From Gongronella butleri (taxonomy: Eukaryota > Mucoromycota > Mucoromycetes > Mucorales > Cunninghamellaceae), in assembly GCA_025201375.1 (NCBI GenBank), contig JAIWZP010000028.1, positions 62,001 through 126,000 on the forward strand: a DNA stretch of 64,000 nt. Reading direction: 5' to 3'. The notes below the pieces were generated by a model. It had not been told where the DNA came from and did not search any database. It saw only the letters and a program-made list of their open reading frames with translations. Of the stretch, positions 1 to 12,032 are shown one piece after another. The position numbers and the translations under genes were made by a program. How positions within the stretch are numbered: position 1 is the first letter of the stretch; every line of letters begins with the position of its first letter.

Positions 1-486
1 TGCTGACGCGTGCAATTACTCGCCCGCCGCCTCCCAGGAGGCCATCACCGTCGGCGCATCAACGCTCAGCGACGACCGCGCGTACTTTTCCAACTTTGGC
101 ACTTGCGTCGACGTAAGTTTTTTTTATTTTTTTTTTTTTTTTTGTACATTTGCAACCACGAGCTCATATTTTTTGCTTGTTTTTGTCAACAGGTTTTCGC
201 TCCCGGTCTGAACATTTTGAGTACATGGCGCGGATCAAAATATGCGACCAACACCATCTCGGGCACGTCGATGGCCAGCCCTCACGTCGCTGGTTTGGCC
301 GCTTACCTTTTGAGCACACTCGATGAGCCCGCGACGCCCAAGCAAATCAAGGATTTGATCCTTTCTCTCGCGACCAAGGGTGTTCTCACGGATGTTGGCA
401 AGGGCTCGCCCAACTTGCTTATCTTCAATGGCTATGAAGAGTCGTTCCGCAACATTTTCAAGGACACTTTTGCCGGTGATTATTAG
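1..486 (+). CDS. Subtilisin-like serine protease (peptidase S8, proteinase K/cerevisin type), 3' part
   Basis: This is the C-terminal part of a secreted or vacuolar serine protease; its 5' part lies left of the window. Coding runs from base 2 to 112, is interrupted by an intron at 113-192 (GTAAGT donor, CAG acceptor after a long T run), and resumes at 193 to the TAG at 484-486. The second exon carries the S8 catalytic serine motif [11 protein letters not shown]. The first exon holds ITVGAS followed by [10 protein letters not shown], the usual segment before the serine region in proteinase K-type enzymes. The catalytic Asp and His would lie upstream and cannot be checked. The short tail after the serine domain, with no kexin P-domain or GPI signal, fits fungal proteinase B-type enzymes. 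Family assignment is firm; vacuolar versus secreted cannot be decided from this fragment. Confidence 0.93.
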
Positions 487-1591
487 GCTGCCTTCTCGTT
501 GATCCCCCTCTCCAATTGTTCTCTTTTCTTTCCTTCCCCTCGCTTTTTTGTGATAGTCTATGCTTTCTTTTTCGGCACGATGTGTTTTATGCCAAACATT
601 GTTGTATAAAAAACGCACGCTTCGTCTGCATCAGCACGCTTGACCTGTCTATTTTCTCGTTTGTGTTCCATCCACGTCTGCTGTCAATGTGCTAAGCGAC
701 ATTGCGTGGTAAAATGACAGCCACGGAGTGCCGATTTGCATTGAAAATTTCTTTTTTTTTTTTTTTTTTTACTGATTTTGCAATTTTTACGAGGTTTTTT
801 AAAGCTGGTTGCCCAACAGAGCGTGCCATTAAGGATGAGGTCGCTGAAAGCTTTCGTTTGTGTCCTGGGGCACCCTTGAGCGCCACTTGAGTCATGAATA
901 TTCGTGCATTTTATAAAAATCGCCAAGATCTGAAGGCTGACCTTACATGACCTTGTCCCAATATGCCCACTTTTTGTCTTTTGTGTCCCTTTGTACGACT
1001 GGATGTTACAAAACGCCGGCTCCTCCCCTTTCTTATTATATTTTGCATCAGATACGCTTAGTTTCCCTTTTTTTCTACTTTTTCCTTAATGCAGCAATAC
1101 AATTGTCGTGAAATTCATAGCGAGTCGCGTCCAATTCGTCATTTTTCTTGTCTGTTATGTTTTTGTTATTTTTACCCATAGGATCGAAGCGCCACAGTGA
1201 TTCAAGGGCGCGTTTCCATTGTAACAAAACGACGCGTTTCCGAGTTGACGCCATGGTGTCACTCTTTCTTCTGGTCAAGGGGGGGGGGTATTTTGCAAAC
1301 AAAAGGGGATGGTGTATATATTCAATCATGAATATTGGCTAAATAAATACACGCTTGGCGTCGATTGACAAAGAAAAGAGGATAAAGATCGGCACCCCGC
1401 TGCCCAAAATTCCTAAAAAGGTACCCGCGTTGCTGCGGTCTTTATTTAAGTAACAGACATGGTCAGACCGCTTCATCTCTTTCCTTTTTCTTTTCCCCTC
1501 TCTTATTTTTTTCTTTTCCGCCTTTTATCATTCCACTGATTCTTTACCTCTCTACATCTGGAGACGCTTTGCCTGTTCTGATTTACGTCAG
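487..1591. other. Intergenic region
   Basis: No gene is seen in about 1.1 kb. It holds T-rich tracts (around 750-772), a G run near 1280-1288 and a TATATATT-like element near 1315. The last 120 bases are rich in C and T, like the 5' leaders of other genes in the window. Short open frames here have no recognisable composition or splice context. Confidence 0.6.
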
Positions 1592-2437
1592 ATGTCATCC
1601 AAACGACCTGGTAAAGAGCAAGAAGAAGTGGACAAATACCCTGGACGCGTCTTGAACTGTGGGAGCTCACTTTTTTTTTCTGAAAACAGCACCAGAAGAC
1701 GAAGCGGAAACCAGCCAAGGTGCCGCTCGTCGCCTGAAGCAACGTCGAATGGATTATTTCTATCCATCTGCCACTGCCTCTTCTCTCCCCACCACTGGTC
1801 GCACTTTGGCCATCGAGGATGATGACGACCTCGTGCGCTCTCCATGGAAAAGGTGAAAAACAAAGAAGCGAGCTCCCTGTGCAAAGAATGTGCCCGCAAG
1901 GCCCTCAAATTCAGACGGACACTCATTTTTCTCTCGATTTTCCCAGATACCGGTATGCTTGCCCTCCAAGTCAACGGAAGAGGTACAGCCCGGAATTTTG
2001 AAAAAAAAAGCACTGTCTTTGCGCGCCAAAAATCAAAATCAGCCAATTGCACAAGCACAAGCACCCTTTGGCAACCGAGAATGACATCACACGCATTACT
2101 CCCCTTTTCTCAAAGCCGGAATTTGACGCGCTCATCATCAGCGTCCTTCAAGCGGCGCAAGGTACTTGTAAGTTGTGTGGAGCCACCACTGGTCTACGTC
2201 TGCAACATGTGAAGGGCCTGGACAGCCCTCTCGAACGCGCCAGCATGCTGCGTGTCCAGCCCAAGCTCGACTACATGATGGCGCAAGACGTGAATTGTTG
2301 TTGCCTGACAACATGCAAAAAGTACAGTACGACCACCCTCCTCCAAAAAAAAAAATCGATCGAGGGATGCATAAAAAGAGGAATCACCAACTCACTCTTT
2401 TTTCAGGTTCATTCACGAGCGATCTGGGCCCTGTTGA
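1592..2437 (+). CDS. Small zinc-binding protein with an HNH-like signature (five-exon model)
   Basis: Not recognised as a named gene. Five exons join in frame: 1592-1610, 1690-1852, 1947-1982, 2043-2321 and 2407-2437, with GT-AG introns of 79, 94, 60 and 85 bases, giving about 175 residues. The N-terminal half is basic and acidic-patched with no domain (a lysine/arginine run, then an EDDDD stretch). The C-terminal half has CKLCG, then LRLQHV about ten residues later, then an asparagine before CCCLTTCKKFIHE. The order C-x2-C, a histidine after a hydrophobic strand, then N...C-x3-C...IH is the layout of HNH-type treble-clef zinc nucleases, but the first catalytic His appears as Gln. A DNA- or RNA-linked role is inference. 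Other splice choices give early stops, which favours this model. Confidence 0.5.
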
Positions 2438-3715
2438 CGCCATTCTTAATTTCTACCGTAATTCATTATATTTTCAGCAATAAAAAAAGAAGCCAAACCA
2501 CGCACTGACAAGTTGCCCTCGGCCGAGACAACAGACAAGGCCTAGCTAGAATTTTCTGCTCATACTGTAATAAATCGAGAATTGGGCAATCGCATTGGCT
2601 ATTTGCTTGAGTGCAACTGGCTTTGCATTTGTGATGCTTTGACAGCAGTTCTAGGGGTAATTGATGATTCTAAATCGCATTGTGAAGTCTGAAATGCATG
2701 TCAGATTGCTGGATTTTGAGTACTTAAGCGATTTACGCCGATTTCGCCCTGTCTTTGCAGTTTGTTGCTCTTACTGTATACTACTGTACAAATTCTTCAA
2801 AAATCGCTCACTTCGTAATTCTGTTCACGTAATCAGATGTAAAATTTGATTTAGAATTGAATAAAGTTCTCACACGGTATCCGCTATCATAACTTGATAA
2901 AATTTCGAGATAATTGCACTTTTTTATGATTTACAGTATCATACGCGGTTTTACAGTACATATCATACAGTATGATGATACGCGATTTTTTTGGCATGTG
3001 GCGGTGGCAAGATGGCAACAAAAAAGTGCGATTGTCAGGTGTTTTTACTAAACGAGCGAGGCTTGAAAGTACAGTATGATACACACCATTACTGTATTCG
3101 ATTCCAAATCAAATTTTACCTCCAGCCAGGCTTCCAGGGGTATCATCGCGTTAATAATTCATCTCAGTGCATTCCTCCTGGTGGTGGGCGCGCGCTCAGC
3201 ACATCATACTGTAATAAAGTCAAAATAATGCAGCTGCCCAATTCTCGATTTATGAACAGAAAATCATAATACCGTATTATGATACTGTAGGCAGGCGGCG
3301 GCCCGAGACAAGGGCCATCCGTGAATTGACGCGTTCCCATGAAAAAAAGTCTCAGAGTCGATGCTGCCTGGTGGAGAGGTGGACTTGGCGCGAGCCGCCG
3401 CGCATCATATAATACTGTATAATACAGTACTGTACGTGCCAACGTGCGTCATTTCAAACACAGAAGGCAATTTCTGCGCTGCAGACTCCCGCCCCGATGA
3501 TGGAACAACCAGCCATGCCATTTTTCAAACGCAACAAATAAAGCTGCATGCGCTCCGCTCGGGCTCCTCGATCGCCTGCTACAGTACGTACTGCATTATC
3601 ATCGTACTTTTTTCTTTTACTGAGTACAGTAGTACGACCGTACAACATTAGAACAGTAGTAGTATTCTGCGTTCTGCCTGTCTTCTGCCGCTGCGGCGCC
3701 TACTGTATAAATGTT

Positions 3716-4455
3716 TTGCATCGCTCGGTCATTTCACCAGCAGGCTGCAGCCCGCTCAGCGCAGCACAAAAAAAGTGCAAATACATAAATAAAAAATTAA
3801 AAAATTAAAAAATATTACCATCATAATAAAAATTCCATGCAATCCACGCACTTACAGTAATTTGGAAGTGTCAAAACTTAAATTTTTGCAAAAAAATCTT
3901 GCCCAAAGTAGGCAATTTTCTCAGTAGATCGCCGTTCATGCGTCAGTCTTTGGAAGATTTTCTTGGTTTGGGGCGACCTGTCATTTTATGTGCCAACAGC
4001 AAATTGTCGGAATCACCTGTTTGGGATGCATTGATCACTCGGAGTTCGAAATCTCCCAAATTTGGCATTTTCTGGGATTGAAATGTGCGACCCCTGAGTG
4101 GCCCCTGAATTTTTCAAAAGTGGTCGTAGCGCATTGGGAGTTTAAGCTTTTTTGTTGCAAAATTTGCGCTGAAGATGCAGCCATATTTTTTGAGCGGGGT
4201 CGACCAAGCAGATGGCGAGATGATTGCAAAATAGGTCAAATGGAATATTTTTGGAATTTTCAGGCTCAAAAAAAATCGGGCGGACCCGTCGTGCGCGCTG
4301 GGCTGTATTTCGTGCCGTGCGGCGACTTTCGTCTGCGGGCAAGTAGGCTGTATGATAAAAAAATTTCTGGATGCACAACAAGCTGGCAAAGTCCGGAAAA
4401 TCAGAGGGAAGGCGCGCCTTTTCGTCGTCCAAAAGCAAAATATCGTAAAAGTGGA
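3716..4455 (+). repeat. Dispersed repeat, copy 1
   Basis: Matches 27735-28405 in the same orientation, by eye over about 700 bases. Shared blocks in the same order include CATTTCACCAGC, TTTGGAAGTGTCAAA, AAATCTTGCCCAAAGTA, GATCGCCGTTCATGC, TGCATTGATCACTCGGAG, CCCCTGAATTTTTCAAAAG, AAAATCGGGCGG and GCGGGCAAGTAGGCTGTA. Copies differ by many substitutions and small indels, so the duplication is old. Open frames in the two copies do not agree, so no protein is claimed. Confidence 0.75.
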
Positions 4456-5719
4456 TGCTTCTTTGCTTGAACACTGCTGCAGCAGCGTGAAGCCGCTGGC
4501 ATTGAACGACAACAACGCGCCCGTCAGATCCTTCTGCTGTATCATATGTCGTTAAGACTTAAAACTTGATGATGATACGTATAATATTGCAACCTGCTGG
4601 ATGGATCAAAGCATCAAACGCTTACAGTATTACGGTATGTATGATACTGTATGATAATTTGCACTGCTTAATGCAGTGTGCAAAATACAACAAGACAGCG
4701 CCGGTGAGAATCGTACTTTTGTGACAGTATCATGTCATCCATCATCGAGCAAGACGGACGGCTTTCATACACTCTAATTGATATATCATATCTCCTTTTT
4801 TATCCTACATTTTCAAAGAAATCCAAGAAAGCAGGACAGATATGATGCACATGACGATAGATGAAGTGCAGCAAACTAAAATAGATCATGTGTACTGCCT
4901 GGTGGGAGTGAATTAAAGAAGATTGTCTATGATATCACACAATCGCAGTGCAAGTGGCCGCACAAACGCAAAAAGGCCGAGATGCTCACTTTTTGTCTTT
5001 GCAGCAACTTGGCAATGAAAAGTCTGGACTCTTTCTTTCTTTGTTTTGCATCGGGCGCTTTTCATTTCACCAGAAAGTTAGCTTCGTCTTGTCATGTGGT
5101 GATGTGGATCATAGACGTCGGCTCTTCTGAGCTTCTGTATAGAAGCATGGATTTGTATGCATTAGCCCTCAGTGTAAGTAAACAATGCCACTCTTTGTGT
5201 GTTGATAAAAGCCAGGTTGTGTGATGAGGGCACCTTGTGAAAGCCCCACAGAAAGAAAAAGGGCGTAAAATATCATGCATGATGCATGCGACGCGTCAAA
5301 CATGCATGGCCGACATTAAAAAACAAGAGGGGATCCGATGAATGGGGATTGGCCAACTTTTTTTTTTTTTTTTTTTTTTTTTGCCCACGGCGTCTCCAAA
5401 AATATCAGGTTGGCAAGGTAGTGTTTTGCCACAAAAAGTAGGATTGGCAAAAGGAGACGCGTCCCTTCCCCAGGGGGGGAGCGAAAAAGGGGCGCGCAAG
5501 TATGCTCATCATGGCGTGGGATGGCCGAAAAAGACGAATAGATCCGTATGTCTTGTTGTGGCAAGGTGGGTTGCCGATCCATTGTTGTGATGATCTTTTT
5601 GTGATCACAAATTTGGGCAAGGCACACTTGACTCCCCCCCCCCAAGGTTTGCCTTTTCTGTGTTGCATGGACGGGTTGCTTTGCATCCGCTTTTGGGATT
5701 GCCTCGTTGGCCCGCCCTG

Positions 5720-5990
5720 AAATTTTTTCTTTTTTTTTTTTCGTAAAAAGGGCGCGGAGGGCCCTTGATCTTTTTTTTTTTTTCCTCTTTCTTTTTCTCG
5801 TTTCTTCTCTCTCTTCTCTCTCTCTCTCGCTGCTGCAAGTCGATATCTCGTCCCCCTCCTTCCTTTTTTCTCCTTCCCCTTCCCTTCCTTCTCTTCTTTT
5901 ACTTCATACCCCCCTTTTCCTCTATATCACCTGTGATTTTTTTGTAACCTATACCACACCCCCCGAGGATATATCGCCTTTTTTTTGTCT
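5720..5990 (+). promoter_or_regulatory. CT-rich 5' leader/promoter of the PX-AGC kinase gene
   Basis: The 270 bases before the kinase ATG are almost pure C and T on the plus strand (runs such as TCTCTCTTCTCTCTCTCTCTC). Similar pyrimidine-rich stretches precede glycogen synthase, the 19971 glycosyltransferase, RAD54 and the gene at 57856. In fungi such tracts often mark the core promoter or 5' UTR. That it acts so here is inference. Confidence 0.4.
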
Positions 5991-5992
5991 CC

Positions 5993-8501
5993 ATGAGTGG
6001 TCAGAGCCCGTCCATACCCCCCACGCCCACGTCGTTTGTGCCCACTGACCCTGCGCACCAGGATCGCCTGGAGATCGCCGTGATAGAGTCGACTATGCTC
6101 GTGTCCAAACGAAATTCGCGCACCAAGAAGCGCATGACGCTCCTCGTTAACGTACGCGCTCGTATACCGGGGCTTGGAAGTGATTTGGTGCCTGAAACAC
6201 GCGTGACTCACCCCCAATTCCCCCCTTTTTTTATAGGTGTTTAACGTGATCATTGAGGACAAGCAGCACAATCGCTCACTGGTGCGCTACATTGATGATT
6301 TTGTGGATTTTGACCAAAAGGCAAAGAGCAAAACGCAAACAAAAAGCGACACAATTGGGCTCATATCTTTTTTTTCGGTTTTTTTGATACAGGTCAAGGT
6401 ATCGATCAAAGCGGCCAAGGTTGTTTTGCCTGCGCTTGATGAGCCGCTGGTCAAGCGACGCGTCGGTTCGCACGGTGGCCTGCGAGGCTTGTTTTTGTCG
6501 CTCAAAGAGCGGCAGCGCAGCAATTCGGAAAAGATAGAGGCGTATTTGCGGCATTGCTTCAAGGATCCATCCGTGCGCCAGAGCACGCTGTTTCGCGATT
6601 TTTTGTCCGCGCAGCGCGACGAAGACCGCGTCACGAGCCTTTCACTTGTCCACAGCTTGCTCCGACAACATCACCACGACCAATTGCACGACAGCATTCT
6701 ACCTGCCAGCGATAAGACGCCGCCCATGCCGCCACGCCACCTTCATCATGCACATCACCCAACTCACCATCATCATCATCTTCATCACCATCGCTCGCCG
6801 CCACATCATCGTGCCTCCACGTCGTCCACGTCGTCTTCGCGCGCTTGGACGTCGTCGCTGCGCCGCATGACGTCTTGGGTGAGCAATACACATCCCATCT
6901 CGTCAAACACGCAGCGCAGGCACTCCATTACCAGCTGCTCGTCTATATCGTCGTTGCCGTCCATTGCCCTTGGCGAAAATCAAGCGGATCGCGACGAAAT
7001 TCTCTCGCATGATCTCATTGACGTCTCTAGTGAGCCCGCCATGCGCAAAATCACCATCCAGCATTTCCAATTCATCAAAGTGATCGGTCGCGGGTGCATG
7101 GGCAAGGTAAAAAAAAAATCGAGTGACTGGAAGAGAGAGAGAGAAAAAAAAAAGAGAAAATGCATTTTTACGCTAATTTTTCCCGCCTTTTTGCGCGCGT
7201 AATTTATTTATAGGTGTTTCTCGTGCGACGACATGGGTCGAATCAGCTGTTGGCACTAAAGGCGATCCGCAAGCAACTTGTCTTGGAGCAGGATGAGCTG
7301 GCACACACATTGATGGAGCGTGATATTTTAACGTCGCTTGCGCAAATCAACCATCCGTTCCTGATCCGACTGCACCATGCTTTCCAAGACTCGGAGCAGC
7401 TCTTTCTAATTCTCGATTACCACGTGGGCGGCGATCTGGCCACACAGCTGTCGCTTTACCTCAAATTTCCGCCGGAGCGGTGCCAATTGTACACGGCCGA
7501 AATTCTGCTTGGATTACAAGAATTGCATCGCCTAGGCATCTTGTATCGGTAAGGAGAACATGGCAGAATTTGTGTGCAAAAAAAAATATGGGGGTTGGGG
7601 GTGGGGAGGGGGAGTAGAAAGGGCGAATTTGAGATCCGAGGAACGGGGAGGAGGAAATTGGGGGTGGGGGAAACAACCGAAGAAATGGAGGGCTGATCTC
7701 AATTCCCCCTCCCCCTTTTTTTTTTTTAGGGATCTCAAGCCAGAAAATATCTTGCTTGCGGCGGACGGGCACCTGATTTTGACGGATTTTGGCCTTTCCA
7801 AGCAATTCGATATGCCGCCGGCGTCTGCGCGGCCACCCTTTGACATGTCTGAGCAGCGCACGAGCACGTTTTGTGGGACGGCAGAGTACATTGCGCCCGA
7901 GGTACTGCGCGGCGAGCCGTACACGATTGCGGTTGATTTCTGGAGCCTTGGCACGATTCTGTACGAGATGCTTGTGGGGATCACGCCGTTTTGGGCCGAG
8001 ACGCACGGCGAGATGTATCAGCGCGTCTTGCATGACGAATTGGAGTTCCCCGAGGACATGGACGCGGTGACCTCTGATTTTATTACGTGTCTCTTGCAGC
8101 GCAACCCGCTTGCGCGCCTGGGCACAGGCCCTGAGGGTCCCATCACGATCCGGTCGCACCCCTATTTTGACACACTCGAATGGCCAGATGTTTACTACAA
8201 GCGCCTGCGCCCGTCGTACATCCCTGCCATCCAGTCAAACAGCGATTATAGCCATTTCGACAGCAACTTCCTCAACATGTCGCCGCGCCTCAGCCCCACC
8301 GACCTCGTTATGCCCGATCAGCGGTCCGACCTCTTCCAGGGCTACTCGTTTGCCAACACAGACAGTAATTATATGAGCGACTCGTTCCCTGCCGCCGAAT
8401 CGCACATTTACAACGCCACATCCACATCCATTCCCTTTGACGCCGCAACACAAGGAAGCAGACCCTGGTCCAGCTATGACAGTCTGCGCGATTCTGACTA
8501 G
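5993..8501 (+). CDS. PX-domain AGC-family serine/threonine protein kinase
   Basis: Five exons: 5993-6151, 6237-6320, 6393-7106, 7214-7548 and 7730-8501; about 687 residues. Residues about 25-150 read as a phosphoinositide-binding PX domain: RYIDDFVDFDQK matches the RRYSDF core, KVVLPALDEP matches the proline-rich loop, and a YLRHCFKDP...LFRDFL helix follows. A His/Ser/Arg-rich linker comes next. The kinase domain begins near residue 300 with GRGCMGKVFLVR, ALKAIRK (ATP lysine), YRDLKPEN (catalytic loop), DFGLSK and the activation loop STFCGTAEYIAPE. The tail ends with a hydrophobic motif, FQGYSF. This is the SGK3-like or fungal PX-AGC architecture, expected on endosomal membranes and activated by PDK1 and TORC2-type phosphorylation (family knowledge). 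The second intron uses a GC donor (6321); removing it restores the PX core. Confidence 0.88.
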
Positions 8502-9387
8502 AGAAAAGAAAAGAAAAAAAAAACCATGAAATGATCCCCCATACATAGATTAGATTGGCAATTTGTTGTCCATCTTCCCATTTTTACTCTCTCTTAGTAT
8601 CGCACACGTAATATAATAGTCATCTTGTATTCAGAGGCGAAAGAAATGCGACAATTAGGCGATCTTATCGGGCGGACGGATCGGCGTAAAAAGTGGCAAA
8701 AAAAAAATCAGGAAAAAACGTGCATCAGAGCGGATCGATCACCCAGAATGGTGCAATTCTGCCCGTCTGTGTGTGACCAAAAGTCGGATGTGTCTGCCGC
8801 AAATAGGCATTTGAGGCCTTGTGCACAATTTTTTTTGACAAGACCTATCAATATTCACGAAATTTGCAAAAGTGCTAATATTTTGTGCATTTCTGACGTG
8901 TCATTGCAGGTTTTGTGGCATCGTAATGTATTTTCTGTTGGGATCAAACGCCTGGCGGGACCCGACGCGTCAGGCAAAATAAGAAATGAAACAAAAAATG
9001 GAACGAAAAGCAAAAATATAAAAAAAAGGCGGTAATCGACGCGTCAATGATAAAGAGCAAGCGATCTATCATTGCGATTAGCAATGGTCTGTGCACAGTC
9101 GGGTACAGTGAGACTTGCCAATGCCATAGATCCGTTGATAGATACAAAGATGTCAGGAAGATTAGAACAAAAAAAAAATATTTTTTTTTTCCCCGTGGCA
9201 CCAACAACGGCTGTCCAAGCAAATTTACAAGGGACGAGTTGGGCATTGCCTATTTTGGCGATAAGGTTTGCGGACTTGCTTTTGATTCGTGGGGGCCCAG
9301 ATACCGTACAAAAAGAACGCTCTTTTCGTGTTTCTCGCTCTTTTTCTCTTTTTCTTTCTTTCCCAACTTTACTTTTTGACAAGGACC
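8502..9387. other. Intergenic region between kinase and glycogen synthase genes
   Basis: No gene seen. It holds two GACGCGTC palindromes (8964-8971 and 9038-9045) and a T-rich/CT-rich leader from about 9320 that probably belongs to the glycogen synthase promoter. Confidence 0.55.
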
Positions 9388-12032
9388 ATGGTTAGAAAAG
9401 ACGTGTACAATCCCTTTCTGTTTGAATGTGCTTGGGAGGTGGCCAACAAAGGTAACGTTTGCCCGAGAAAAACAGCAACAAGCGAGGCGCAAAGCGCGCT
9501 TTCTTTGCCTTTTTCAAGGCTAACCTTAATTTTTCTTTCTTTTCTCTGTCTCTCTGCCATTCAGTGGGTGGTATCTACACTGTTATCCGCACAAAGGTGC
9601 CCGTGACGGTGAGGGAGTACGGCGACCGGTATTGTCTTATTGGACCCTTGAACCACCAAAAGGCGCCTATGGAGGTCGAGGCAGTGGCGGATATCCCGAA
9701 CCCGCTTGTGCGCGAGGTGCTGGACGACATGGAAAGCCAGGGTGTCAAATTTTTGTTTGGCCGCTGGTTGATTGAGGGCGCGCCCTATGTGCTTTTGTTT
9801 GATGTTGGCGCAATTGCGCATCGTTTGGACGAGTGGAAAGGCGATTTGTGGACCGTGGCCGGCATCCCGACGCCTCCTTCCGATACAGAGACCAACGACA
9901 CCGTCTTGCTCGGCTACCTGACGGCCTGGTTCTTGGGCGCATTGCAAGCAAAGGTAAAAAAAAAAAAAGTCAGCAAAATCAACAAAAAGAGCAAAAGAAT
10001 CTCGCTCGAGCGAGGGTGGGAACAAGGCTAGCAACGAAAATGGACACGCGTGACTCCCCCATGTTCTGACTTTTTTTTCTGTGTGAAATTTTTAGCTGGA
10101 TCATACGCATGATCCCGCCATCATTGCGCATTTCCATGAATGGCAAGCCGGTGTTGCGATTCCGCTCATCCAAAAGCGCAAGCTGCCCATCACCACCATC
10201 TTCACGACGCACGCCACGCTTCTGGGCCGCTACCTGTGTGCGGGCGATGCCGATTTCTACAACAATCTCAAGAACTTTGATTGCGATGCCGAGGCCGGCA
10301 AGCGTGGCATCTATCACCGCTATTGTATCGAGCGCGCCGCCGCTCACTGCTGCACCGTGTTCACTACCGTCAGTCACATCACCGCCTATGAGAGCGAGCA
10401 CTTGCTGAAGCGCAAGCCTGGTAAGAAAAGGATAAAAAAAACGAGGACTTTCCAGGGCTCATTTGCGCCATTTTTTTTTTATTTAGACGGCGTGCTCCCT
10501 AATGGTCTCAATGTCATTAAATTCTCGGCCATGCACGAATTCCAGAATCTGCACGCGATCAGCAAGGAGAAGATCCATGACTTTGTGCGCGGCCACTTTT
10601 ACGGCCATTACGACTTTGATCTCGACGATACCATTTACATGTTCATGGCGGGCCGCTACGAGTACCGCAACAAGGGTGTCGACATGTTTGTCGAGTCGCT
10701 CGGTCGTAAGTTTTCGTAGAAGAGGGGACAAATTGCTCTTTTACTTTTGCTCATTGCTTTTTTTTCGCCTTTTCATTTTTTTAGGCCTCAACCAGCGCCT
10801 CAAGGCCGCAAAATCCAAGACGACGGTCGTTGCGTTCATGATCATGCCCACAGCCACGCACTCATTCAATGTTGAGGCGCTCAAGGGCCAAGCTGTCACC
10901 AAGCAATTGCATGGCACGGTCAGCGAGATCCAACACCGCATTGGCAAGCGCATTTACGAGGCCGCACTGAGGTAAAGAAACGAGGCAGAGATGAAAAGAC
11001 ACAATTCTCATTTTTTTTTCATCCACTTTTATAGGCAGCAAGACTTTGATCCAAAGGACTTTTTGTCCGAGGAAGACAAGGTGCTGCTGAAGCGTCGCGT
11101 GTTTGCACTCAAGCGCACGGCGCTGCCGCCCATTGTGACTCATAACGTGGTGGACAATGACACGGACCCGGTCTTGTCGCATTTGCGCCGTTTGCACCTG
11201 TTCAATGGCCCCGACGACCGCGTCAAGGTCATTTTCCACCCCGAATTCCTCAATGCCAACAACCCGCTGCTCGGCATGGACTATGAGGAATTCGTGCGTG
11301 GCTGCCATCTTGGTGTCTTCCCGTCGTACTATGAACCCTGGGGCTATACACCTGCAGAGTGTACCGTCCTGGGTGTGCCATCCATCACCACAAAGTAAGC
11401 TCACTTTTTTTTGCCCCATTTTTGTTCATTTTTCGACCCATTTTGCTCACCCTCCCTTTTTTTTTCTTGTCAGTCTCTCTGGCTTTGGCTGCTTCATGGA
11501 GGAAAACATTGAGAATTGCGAAGACTATGGCATTTATGTGATGGACCGCCGCATGAAGTCTGTGGAAGAATCGCTGCAGCAATTGAGCGACCAGATGTTC
11601 CGTTTCTGCCAAAAGACACGTCGCCAGCGCATCAACCAGCGCAATCGCACGGAGCGCCTGTCGGACCTGCTGGATTGGAAGCGCATGGGGCTCGAGTACA
11701 TGAAGGCGCGCCAATTGTCGCTGCGGCGCATGTTCCCGGACTCGTTTGATGAGAGCGATGACGACGACGACCATCTCTTTGATATTACCACGTCCAAAGT
11801 CCCGCGCCCACCATCCGCACCTGCCAGCCCCCACATGGCCGACCGTCACGCCTTCTTCAATGACGACGACGAGGATGAAATTAACGGCGAGACCGATTTC
11901 GTCCTCCAGAACCGCCGTCGCAAGATCCCCGCGCTCCAGGATGACACCAGCAACCACAACAGTGTCCTCGAATCCCTCGACAAGCTGCACCTCCAGTCCA
12001 TTTTGGACAAGAAGAAGGAAAATCACGCTTAG
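9388..12032 (+). CDS. Glycogen synthase (GT3 family)
   Basis: Transfers glucose from UDP-glucose to glycogen in the cytosol. Seven exons: 9388-9451, 9565-9953, 10096-10420, 10487-10705, 10785-10971, 11035-11394 and 11474-12032; about 700 residues, normal for fungal/animal GYS. The first exon reads [20 protein letters not shown], and the next resumes with [11 protein letters not shown], the GT3 N-terminal sugar-nucleotide loop. Later marks are [34 protein letters not shown] and [18 protein letters not shown] (the GT-B catalytic E-x7-E region). The arginine cluster [19 protein letters not shown] is the glucose-6-phosphate site. The C-terminus, after LSLRR, is Ser/Asp-rich, the region phosphorylated in relatives. 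Regulation by glucose-6-phosphate and phosphorylation is therefore expected. Introns are 63-142 bases. The family assignment is very secure. Confidence 0.97.

Larger units (their letters stand above)
2438..5992. other. Repeat-rich intergenic region
   Basis: About 3.5 kb without a supportable gene. From 2700 to 5000 it is AT-rich and full of words such as TACAGTA, ATCATAC and GATACAGTATGAT on both strands. It contains one copy of a dispersed repeat (3716-4455) that recurs at 27735-28405. A run of 25 T lies at 5358-5382, GACGCGTC palindromes at 5290 and 5456, and a CT-rich leader at 5720-5990 precedes the kinase gene. Confidence 0.6.

Noticed and set aside
1853..2001. Continuation of the HNH-like gene through 1844-2000 as an unspliced Cys-containing frame (CKEC...)
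   Set aside because: It leads to no join with the conserved C-terminal frame; the segment is better explained as intron with a GTGAAA donor and CCCAG acceptor.
3988..4470. 160-codon frame in the dispersed repeat
   Set aside because: The second repeat copy does not keep the frame and no homology was recognised.
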